A stretch of 12,655 bases of DNA, taken from the NCBI GenBank assembly GCA_025361685.1, contig JANYKE010000075.1:1-12655 (forward strand), read 5' to 3'. Below the pieces are notes generated by a model. The model saw nothing but the letters and a program-made list of their open reading frames with translations, did not search any database and had not been told where the DNA came from. Shown here one piece after another: positions 6,972-12,655 of the stretch. Origin of the DNA: Eubacteriales bacterium (GTDB taxonomy: Bacteria; Bacillota; Clostridia; JANYKE01). Within the stretch, counting starts at the first letter, position 1. Each line of letters begins with the position of its first letter. Made by a program: the position numbers and the translations under genes.

Positions 6972-7709
6972 TTAGCTCTGCTTAATACACGAGAATATAA
7001 TTCTTTCAGAATTGGGTTCATCATCAAATGTTCTTATATCTTTGAAACCGATTTTTGCCAAAAGCTCTTTTATAAATTCTGCTGTGTATGCGTACTCGTA
7101 CTGTACCTCATCAAATCTTTCGAACATTTCCCTGCCGGAAATTGAATCGTCGCGCTCAAAGACTGTGATATCAAATTTGGCGGATCCTGTATTGCTGTCA
7201 TAGTCAGACTCCCAAATGTACGAGATGTCATCGTCTATCTCAAAAAAAACATTATCCTTAAACACATTTTCAAACTTGTAAATGCTGTTAATGTCGAATA
7301 TGAAAATGCCCTCCGGGTTCAAGTAATTATGGACAAGTGCAAATGTATCAGCAACTTTATCTTTGCTGTCCAAATAATTCAAGGTATCGGTCATGCACAC
7401 AACCGCATCAACAGTGCCGTAAAGTTCAAAACTGCAAATGTCACTGTTTATAATTAACGGATTATACCCTTTAGCAGAACACTTATCGTGCAATATCGAA
7501 AGCATTTCTGCAGATGAATCAAGTGCGATGCAGTCGTATCCGTGTGCAAAAAGTTCGGTCGTAATATTTCCGGTTCCGCAGCCCAAATCCAGCACGGTCA
7601 TCGGAACTATTGAATTATCATTGAACAATTCGACAATTCTATCAGTAATTTTTTTGTAGTCAACATCATGCATTAGTCTGTCATAGACGCTTGCAAATTC
7701 ATTATACAT
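6972..7709 (-). CDS. Class I SAM-dependent methyltransferase (YqeM-like)
   Basis: A Rossmann-fold methyltransferase of 245 aa. Motif I is VLDLGCGTGNITT at 39-51, with the ribose-binding acidic D64 at the end of the second strand (CIALDSSAEML). The N-terminal signature MYNEFASVYDRLMHDVDY resembles the B. subtilis YqeM type, whose substrate is not well established. The tail (about 205-245) carries the usual final strands. The ATG lies 8 bases after the stop of the M23 gene; TAGGAT spanning that stop is the likely SD. It sits between a wall hydrolase gene and an aminotransferase gene in one operon, which does not reveal its substrate. Confidence 0.9.
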   Translation of the reverse strand: MYNEFASVYDRLMHDVDYKKITDRIVELFNDNSIVPMTVLDLGCGTGNITTELFAHGYDCIALDSSAEMLSILHDKCSAKGYNPLIINSDICSFELYGTVDAVVCMTDTLNYLDSKDKVADTFALVHNYLNPEGIFIFDINSIYKFENVFKDNVFFEIDDDISYIWESDYDSNTGSAKFDITVFERDDSISGREMFERFDEVQYEYAYTAEFIKELLAKIGFKDIRTFDDEPNSERIIFSCIKQS

Positions 7710-7717
7710 ATTGAATC

Positions 7718-8857
7718 CTAACTAACATACGACAGCGGATTTCTCGCAACGCCGTTAACTCGCACTTCAAAATGCAAATGGTTTCCTGTTGAATATCCGG
7801 TGCTTCCCACTCGCCCAATCAACTGGCCTCTGCTTACTGTCTGCCCCACATTTACGGATATACTGCTGCAGTGACAATAGTACGTGGCTATCCCGCCGCC
7901 ATGATCAATTGCAATCATGTTTCCGTAACCGCCGCTGTTCCATTGAGCATAAATAACTTTTCCGCTCGCTGAGGCATTAATCGGAGTCCCTCCCGGCGCA
8001 GGTATATCAATACCTGTATGCATCTCGCTTCTTCCGGAAATAGGGTTTACTCTTCCTCCGAATGGTGATGAAACTCTATGCGATGACGGAACAGGCCAGC
8101 CCATAGTTCCACCGCTATAAGGTGTGTTAACTATCTGCTGTCTGCTTATCTCCTTGGCAATATCTTCCTGAAGCTTGGCATATTGCTGAGTAAGAGATTC
8201 TTCCTTGGAAGTATTTGCTGTTATTTGCTGAGTCATGCTTTGATTAATGTCTTTTAGATTTTGTATGTTAGTTTCCTGAGTTGCCGTGGTGGTCTGCAGA
8301 TCATACTGCTGATTAACTACCAAAGACTTTTTCTCTTCGATATCACCCTTAAGCCCCTTTATCTCATTCATTAATTGATTTGTGTTATCAACAATAAGCG
8401 ACAGATAATATGTCTTCTCAAGTGCATCAGATAAATTCTTCGAACCTATTATTGCATCGATATACTGATTGCCCTCTTGCTGGTACATATACACGAGTCT
8501 GTCTTGCAGCTGCTTTTCTTTATCTTGGTAATTACTCTCAGCCGTAGCAAGCTCCTCATTATATCCTGCAATATCCAATCTGAACTGATTTAATTGCTCT
8601 TGATTGGAAAGGTATTTTAACCACTCCTGGTCATAATCCTGCTGTGTCTGCGTTATGCTTCCTTGCATTTCGGCATTCTTTTTTTCAATATCCGCTTTCT
8701 GCTGATTAATCTGCTGTTGCTGTTTTTTTAGCTCATCAACCGTTGCGGCATTTGATACCGATGAAAATAAAGGCGATGAAAGATACACTATCACAAGCAT
8801 CATTGCCGAAACAAATACTGCCAGTTTCTTTACAGCCGAAATATTTTTATTATCCAT
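7718..8857 (-). CDS. Exported coiled-coil M23 peptidoglycan endopeptidase (EnvC/PcsB-like partner of FtsX)
   Basis: A 379-aa secreted wall hydrolase. It has a basic start, a hydrophobic signal segment (about 12-30) and a likely cleavage site near VSNA/A at 37-38. A long Gln/Glu/Lys-rich coiled coil (about 40-240) includes YMYQQEGNQYIDAIIGSKNL at 123-142, typical of the PcsB/CwlO-type coiled coil. The C-terminal M23 (LytM) domain (about 252-379) has zinc ligands H280 and D284 (MHTGID) and H362 (HLHFE), plus H329 and H360 as likely catalytic histidines, so the zinc site looks intact. Its ATG comes one base after the ftsX stop, with the SD GGAGG inside ftsX. By analogy with E. coli FtsEX-EnvC and pneumococcal FtsEX-PcsB, FtsX should bind and activate the coiled coil. 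The domain order is clear; the partnership is inferred. Confidence 0.93.
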   Translation of the reverse strand: MDNKNISAVKKLAVFVSAMMLVIVYLSSPLFSSVSNAATVDELKKQQQQINQQKADIEKKNAEMQGSITQTQQDYDQEWLKYLSNQEQLNQFRLDIAGYNEELATAESNYQDKEKQLQDRLVYMYQQEGNQYIDAIIGSKNLSDALEKTYYLSLIVDNTNQLMNEIKGLKGDIEEKKSLVVNQQYDLQTTTATQETNIQNLKDINQSMTQQITANTSKEESLTQQYAKLQEDIAKEISRQQIVNTPYSGGTMGWPVPSSHRVSSPFGGRVNPISGRSEMHTGIDIPAPGGTPINASASGKVIYAQWNSGGYGNMIAIDHGGGIATYYCHCSSISVNVGQTVSRGQLIGRVGSTGYSTGNHLHFEVRVNGVARNPLSYVS

Positions 8858-8858
8858 T

Positions 8859-9767
8859 TTATACCTCCAGATGTTTTCTCACGGAAATTGCACTCCCGAT
8901 CACACCGACCACTGCGCCGATTCCAACCATACACAAGAACATAACGGCTGCTATTTCAGTAAAATCAAGAAGCTTAAGAGAAACTATTCCCATTGTTGTT
9001 AACTGATTATTTATTGTGCCGATAATTGACATGTAACTGTACCCGATAACCAGAAATGAAATTGCCGACCCCAATATTCCCATCACCATTCCTTCAATAA
9101 TAAATGGGAGTCTTACAAACGCGTTGCTTGCTCCGACATATTTCATAATATTAATATCCCGCTTGCGAGCAAACACTGTTAGTCTTATTGTGTTTGAAAT
9201 AATAAACATTGCGGCAAGCGCAAGTATTCCGCCAATCAGAAGACTTCCCATATAAATCCACGATGCCGTTGCATTAATTGCTTCCATTACTTTCTGTGGA
9301 TAATTAACCCTTTTTACGTTCGGAATACTTTCAAATTCATTTGCAGTCTGCACTCCGATTGACAGATTTTTAAGTTTGACTGTGAATGATATCGGCAAAA
9401 AGGCGTTTGACATATTATCAAGGATAGTAGAATCATCTTTAAGCATTTCGTATTTCAATACTTGAAAAGCTTCCTCTTTGGAAATCTTTTTACAACTTTC
9501 AACATTGGGATTATCTTTAATCTGCTTCTCAATTTCACCAATCAGCGGATCATTGTACGTGAGACTGGCATCACAATAGACCTGTATTTGATAATCTTTT
9601 TTAATTGAATTAACATTCGCATTGATATTAACAAGAATTACAAAAAATATCCCGAAGACCATTAGCGAAACTGCTACCATGCCCATTGAAATAACTGACA
9701 TAAGCTTATTTTTATATACGTTTCGCAGACCCTGTCCGGCTACATAACTAAATGTCCGTATCTTCAT
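8859..9767 (-). CDS. ftsX: Cell-division permease-like protein FtsX
   Basis: The membrane half of the FtsEX mechanotransmitter, which couples cytoplasmic ATP hydrolysis to wall hydrolase activation at the septum. From ATG 9767 it has 302 aa, the usual length. It has a short cytosolic N-terminus (FSYVAGQGLRNVYKNKLMS), the first span (about 26-48), an extracellular domain (about 50-165), and three C-terminal spans separated by the FtsX motif region (ARKRDINIMKYVGAS, about 200-214). I rejected the in-frame extension to 9827 because it lies wholly within ftsE coding sequence and gives a non-FtsX leader; AGGAAGG precedes ATG 9767. It overlaps ftsE by 20 bases and is followed one base later by the M23 gene. 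Two cysteines, C65 and C92, lie in the extracellular domain. Confidence 0.94.
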   Translation of the reverse strand: MKIRTFSYVAGQGLRNVYKNKLMSVISMGMVAVSLMVFGIFFVILVNINANVNSIKKDYQIQVYCDASLTYNDPLIGEIEKQIKDNPNVESCKKISKEEAFQVLKYEMLKDDSTILDNMSNAFLPISFTVKLKNLSIGVQTANEFESIPNVKRVNYPQKVMEAINATASWIYMGSLLIGGILALAAMFIISNTIRLTVFARKRDINIMKYVGASNAFVRLPFIIEGMVMGILGSAISFLVIGYSYMSIIGTINNQLTTMGIVSLKLLDFTEIAAVMFLCMVGIGAVVGVIGSAISVRKHLEV

Positions 9768-10443
9768 TTTTATACTTACCTTCCTCTTCATCTCTGATAA
9801 CGGCACCCGCATCAAGTTCGATAACACGTTTCTTCATATCATTGACAATGTTTTTTTCATGTGTTATTACGACCACGGTTGTTCCGTTTGCGTTGATCTC
9901 TTCAAGAAGCTTCATTATCTCGGCGGAATTAATCGGGTCAAGATTACCTGTCGGCTCATCGGCAATTAAGAGTGCCGGATTATTAATCAGAGCACGCGCC
10001 AAACCGACTCTCTGCTGCTCGCCGCCTGAAAGCTCAGTGGGAAATGCTTTGGCTTTTCTTCCAAGCCCGACAAGCGTCAAAGCAAGCGGCACCTGTTTTT
10101 TAATCTTTTTGTGCGAAGCCTCTGTTATGCGCATCGCAAATGCTACATTTTCGAATACGGTTCTGTCCGGAAGCAGACGGAAATCCTGAAATACGATTCC
10201 GATACTTCTGCGCAACTGCGGAATTTGACGTTTCTTCAGTTTGCTAAAATTTTTGCCGTTTATGAATATCTCACCTTCGGTCGGATTTTCTTCTTTAAGC
10301 ATAAGCTTTAGCAGTGTAGATTTGCCGGCACCGCTATGTCCGATTATAAAAGCAAATTCGCCTTCCTTTATTTGAAAGCTCACATCCTTGAGCGCTACTG
10401 TACCATTCGGGTATTTCATTGTGACATTATCTATCTTTATCAT
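9748..10443 (-). CDS. ftsE: Cell-division ATP-binding protein FtsE
   Basis: The ABC ATPase partner of FtsX. From ATG 10443 it has 231 aa, with every ABC motif intact: Walker A GHSGAGKST at 35-43, Q-loop Q86 in VFQDF, signature LSGGEQQR at 138-145, Walker B LLIADE at 158-163 with catalytic E163, and the H-loop H195 in VITHE. The phrase FQDFRLLPDRTVFENVAFA (85-103) is characteristic of FtsE rather than transport ATPases. A TTG seven codons upstream (10464) is in frame but would add a non-homologous leader; GAGGAAAGG lies before ATG 10443. The gene overlaps the regulator gene by 17 bases and ftsX by 20, so the three are likely translationally coupled. Confidence 0.95.
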   Translation of the reverse strand: MIKIDNVTMKYPNGTVALKDVSFQIKEGEFAFIIGHSGAGKSTLLKLMLKEENPTEGEIFINGKNFSKLKKRQIPQLRRSIGIVFQDFRLLPDRTVFENVAFAMRITEASHKKIKKQVPLALTLVGLGRKAKAFPTELSGGEQQRVGLARALINNPALLIADEPTGNLDPINSAEIMKLLEEINANGTTVVVITHEKNIVNDMKKRVIELDAGAVIRDEEEGKYKNEDTDI

Positions 10444-11194
10444 AAGCCGCTTGCCTTTCCTCAAGATATATTTTTGCCATGACCGCCATTTTAAAAATTA
10501 ATGAATCTTCGAATTTTCTTATATCCAGTCCTGTTAATTTGCTAATTCGATTGAGCCTGTAAATAAGTGTGTTCCTGTGCATATATGCTGATCTGGATGT
10601 TTCGCTGATATTTAAGTTATTGTCAAAAAGCATATTTGCGATTGCTATCATTGAGTCGTCCAGCATCTGCACTTTTGCATTCAAGTCGAGTAAAACGTTA
10701 ATCGGCAGATTCATTACTATTCGTGCTATGCCCTGTTCATTGTAATGATGATATTGCTTGCCGTTGTTAAAAATTAATCCGGTTTCGAGTGCATAAATAG
10801 CTGTGGTTATAGCGTTGCTCAATTCTTCTTGTGTGTTTGCTTGTTCTCCAATTCCGATCTGAACAGAAATCATAAGCTCGCCCATAATTGTTTCGGCTAA
10901 TGTCTTGGCGATTTTATCCGGACTTTGTTTTGCCTTGGAATATAAAAATATGTATTTGCTATAATTGACTCCCGCTTCAATAATTTTAGACTCAATCTTA
11001 AGCGGAAATAAATTTTTAACAATCTCGGATGTCTCATTTTTGTGAGCATCTTCGACTCTGATAGCAAATACTACTCCTACTCCGTGGAACACGATATCTT
11101 TAGGCAATTCAGTACTCGGAACCCTGCTGACTGTGGACTCAAGCAGTGAGTTAAGAATGCTGATTGCTTTAGTAAGTTCTTTAATGGGTTCCAT
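10427..11194 (-). CDS. PucR/CdaR-type transcriptional regulator (C-terminal HTH_30)
   Basis: A DNA-binding regulator of 255 aa. The C-terminal helix-turn-helix region (about 193-245, with ISETSRSAYMHRNTLIYRLN at 196-215 and KLTGLDIRKFEDSL at 219-232) is the standard PucR/CdaR signature. The middle (about 40-150) resembles the CdaR GGDEF-like domain, with VQIGIGEQANTQEELSNAI at 111-129. No classical N-terminal sugar-diacid-binding domain is present, so the protein is shorter than CdaR itself and its signal is unknown. The ATG is preceded by AGGAGGT with a 7-base gap and sits close behind a strong promoter. It is the first gene of the ftsEX operon, overlapping ftsE by 17 bases. Autoregulation or control of the whole operon is plausible but unproven. 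Confidence 0.87.
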   Translation of the reverse strand: MEPIKELTKAISILNSLLESTVSRVPSTELPKDIVFHGVGVVFAIRVEDAHKNETSEIVKNLFPLKIESKIIEAGVNYSKYIFLYSKAKQSPDKIAKTLAETIMGELMISVQIGIGEQANTQEELSNAITTAIYALETGLIFNNGKQYHHYNEQGIARIVMNLPINVLLDLNAKVQMLDDSMIAIANMLFDNNLNISETSRSAYMHRNTLIYRLNRISKLTGLDIRKFEDSLIFKMAVMAKIYLEERQAAYDKDR

Positions 11195-11219
11195 TTCACA
11201 GACCTCCTAACCCGCTGAA

Positions 11220-11248
11220 ATTATATCATTTTCTTGCATACAGGTCAA
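11220..11248 (-). promoter_or_regulatory. Strong extended -10 promoter for the regulator-ftsEX operon
   Basis: The minus strand reads TTGACC (11248-11243), an exact 17-base spacer, then TATAAT (11225-11220) preceded by TGA, an extended -10 (TGn) element. Transcription should begin near 11213, giving a leader of roughly 18 bases to the ATG at 11194 with AGGAGGT in between. No other promoter this good is seen inside the operon. Confidence 0.8.
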
Positions 11249-11262
11249 GTTTATAGTAGTAT
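11234..11262 (+). promoter_or_regulatory. Possible promoter for the Asp-box gene
   Basis: TTGCAT at 11234-11239, a 17-base spacer and TAGTAT at 11257-11262 form a moderate promoter match reading right. It overlaps the leftward ftsEX promoter over 11234-11248. The start would be near 11269, about 50 bases before the ATG at 11321. The matches are imperfect, so this is tentative. Confidence 0.35.
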
Positions 11263-11320
11263 ATTGCTTGTGAGATTACTCATGGAAAATGTTGATTTTT
11301 ATATGGAAAGGTAGGATTTT

Positions 11321-12655
11321 ATGGCACATTTGACTAAACTTTTTAACGTGGAAAAAGATTATAATCCAACTGCTATGAACGGCTGGACCATCCTTGGAGC
11401 AGGAGGCGGCGGTTCGCTGTTTGCGCCGGCGGTTAGTCCTCACAATCCGGATACTATGATGATGACGTGTGATATGACAGACACATATATTACTTATGAC
11501 GCAGGCAAAACTTGGACTTTTATCAATCTGGATGGCCGCGTTGATGCTATATCTTTTGATCCTGCTAACGAGGGTGTGATTTATGCCGGCGCAAGTTCGC
11601 TTTATCGTTCGGTTGACAATGGCAGGAGCTGGAATGTTGTCTTCCCGACGCCCGATACAATTGTTGGTGAAAGATTTATAAGCGATGAGGCCATGCATAT
11701 TTTTCAAACATCCAAAGAGTTTATTCCGGGTGGCGGACGAGTTAGCAAAATACTGATTGACCCGGCAGATCCGGCTAGCATTTACCTTGCTTGCTCAAAG
11801 GGTATTGCTTTAGGTCTCGGCGGCGAATCGCTTATGCTGTTTCATACGACTGATAACTGCAAGTCATGGAAACTGATTGGGAGTTTTGAAGGGAATATTT
11901 TTAGGTTTATCGGATTTGGTTCAGACCCGGCAATCAACTCTGAAGTGACGAGTGCTAAAGATTTATACATGGTTTCGAATAAGAGCTTTTATAAGTTTGA
12001 TTCTTTGACAGGCACGCTTATTAAGAAAAATATTCCCGATGCGGCAACCGAAATAGAGACCGGTGATTTTGGTTATGATCCGGCGAGCGGAAATATTGTT
12101 ATGTATTTTGTGGCAGAGATGCGGTTTGATGCCGCCGGCAAGATGAGCTCGGGTGTTTATCGCTCGTTTGATTTTGGCGAGACTTGGACAGAGTTGAGTG
12201 GGCTTGACCTTGATTTTCAGGGTCCGGCTAATGGTCAAAAACGTCGTTTGAGGAGTATGGGTGTCTGCAGATATAACCCTGCTAAAATTTATTTATCTGC
12301 TTGGCGCAAACCTGATTTAAAAGATCTGTCGCTGCCTGAGATGAATTATGGCGGCACCCTGACGTCTGAGGATTTTGGCGAGACTTGGGATTGGTCAATT
12401 AAGTTTGGAGATGAGTATCCCGACAATATCGGAATCGGCTGGTTTGAAACTGATTATGATTGTGACTGGCTTGAGAGCGGTCTGTACTATTACATTTGCG
12501 ATACGAATCAAGACATCTGTCTTCAGACAACAATGGGGACAGCCCTTTTGACCACAGACAATGGCAAGACTTGGAATCAAGTTTATTGTGACAACTATGA
12601 CGACGGCTCATTCTACGGCAAAAATTGTGAAGGAACCAACTGTCACCATGTTAAG
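11321..12655 (+). CDS. Asp-box (BNR) repeat beta-propeller protein, GH74/sialidase-like, 3' end cut off by window edge
   Basis: An open frame of 445 codons with no stop. It carries six Asp-box motifs (S/T-x-D-x-G-x-T/S-W pattern): TYDAGKTW 58-65, SVDNGRSW 97-104, TTDNCKSW 176-183 (Cys replaces Gly), SFDFGETW 282-289, SEDFGETW 349-356 and TTDNGKTW 411-418. These mark blades of a sialidase/GH74/VPS10-type beta-propeller. The start (GWTILGAGGGGSLFAPAVSP, 21-40) resembles the entry of GH74-like propellers. Such proteins usually act on glycans outside the cell, yet no signal peptide is visible, and an in-frame TAG at 11312-11314 rules out a nearby N-terminal extension. The ATG follows TAGGA with a 4-base gap. 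Catalytic residues cannot be assigned, so it may be a hydrolase or a non-enzymatic propeller. It is transcribed divergently from the ftsEX operon. Confidence 0.8.
   Translation, partial: MAHLTKLFNVEKDYNPTAMNGWTILGAGGGGSLFAPAVSPHNPDTMMMTCDMTDTYITYDAGKTWTFINLDGRVDAISFDPANEGVIYAGASSLYRSVDNGRSWNVVFPTPDTIVGERFISDEAMHIFQTSKEFIPGGGRVSKILIDPADPASIYLACSKGIALGLGGESLMLFHTTDNCKSWKLIGSFEGNIFRFIGFGSDPAINSEVTSAKDLYMVSNKSFYKFDSLTGTLIKKNIPDAATEIETGDFGYDPASGNIVMYFVAEMRFDAAGKMSSGVYRSFDFGETWTELSGLDLDFQGPANGQKRRLRSMGVCRYNPAKIYLSAWRKPDLKDLSLPEMNYGGTLTSEDFGETWDWSIKFGDEYPDNIGIGWFETDYDCDWLESGLYYYICDTNQDICLQTTMGTALLTTDNGKTWNQVYCDNYDDGSFYGKNCEGTNCHHVK
12170..12388 (+). repeat. Two identical 18-base copies encoding Asp boxes
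   Basis: GATTTTGGCGAGACTTGG occurs at 12170-12187 and again at 12371-12388, both in frame and encoding DFGETW. The identity at DNA level is longer than the protein motif needs, suggesting recent duplication or gene conversion between blades, or simply shared codon choice. Confidence 0.7.

Noticed and set aside
9768-9827. Twenty-residue N-terminal extension of FtsX
   Set aside because: The segment is inside ftsE, lacks FtsX similarity, and the shorter form matches the usual length.
9752-10189. 145-codon Ser-rich open frame on the plus strand
   Set aside because: It lies antisense to ftsE, and its low-complexity Ser/Leu composition is typical of a reverse-strand shadow.
11282-11314. Ten-codon upstream reading frame before the Asp-box gene
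   Set aside because: There is no SD before its ATG, and it is too short to support as a leader peptide without expression data.
11276-11707. 143-codon open frame on the minus strand
   Set aside because: It is antisense to the Asp-box gene, which shows clear in-frame motifs; there is no SD before it.
1-12655. CRISPR arrays, tRNA or rRNA genes, insertion sequences, phage genes, riboswitches
   Set aside because: No repeated spacer pattern, no tRNA-like or rRNA-like stretch, no transposase or integrase motifs and no long structured leader were seen; intergenic gaps are too short for most of these.

Overview
The window is AT-rich, tightly packed bacterial DNA that looks like a low-GC Bacillota (Clostridia-type) chromosome. 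The clues are consensus sigma-A-type promoters, strong Shine-Dalgarno (SD) sequences, an ftsE-ftsX-M23 division cluster headed by a PucR/CdaR-type regulator, and Gram-positive-style surface glycan genes. The species cannot be named from this sequence. I see no tRNA, rRNA, CRISPR array, insertion sequence or integrase. No gene-free stretch exceeds 300 bases.

Layout. (1) Bases 1-2461, minus strand: a Wzy/O-antigen-ligase-like polytopic protein followed by a family 4 glycosyltransferase that runs off the left edge; the two overlap by 8 bases. (2) Bases 2462-2649: a divergent control region with two near-perfect promoters. The leftward promoter overlaps the longest possible start of the ligase gene, which moves the likely start to a GTG at 2461. 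(3) Bases 2650-5739, plus strand: an operon encoding a GT-C (GT39/PMT-like) membrane glycosyltransferase, a GT2 polyprenyl-phosphate sugar synthase, a DUF2304 membrane protein, a PAP2 phosphatase and a 48-residue single-span microprotein with an unusually complete SD sequence. (4) Bases 5736-11194, minus strand: a six-gene operon, transcribed in the order PucR/CdaR-like regulator, ftsE, ftsX, coiled-coil M23 peptidase, SAM methyltransferase, PLP aminotransferase. It starts from a strong extended -10 promoter, and its last gene shares a TTAA with the stop of the converging microprotein gene. (5) Bases 11321-12655, plus strand: the first 445 codons of a protein with six Asp-box (BNR) motifs and no visible signal peptide; it runs off the right edge.

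How the genes may work together. The first half can be read as a lipid-carrier glycosylation set: GT2 (with DUF2304) would charge undecaprenyl phosphate with a sugar, the GT-C enzyme would use that donor outside the membrane, PAP2 could recycle the carrier, and the Wzy/ligase-like protein and GT4 enzyme would act in polymer assembly or attachment. The second half is a cell-division wall-remodelling set: FtsEX is expected to gate the exported coiled-coil M23 protein. These pathway links are inference from family and gene order. The most useful new observations are the ligase start correction, the unlisted microprotein, the overlapping promoters near 11240 and the leaderless Asp-box protein.
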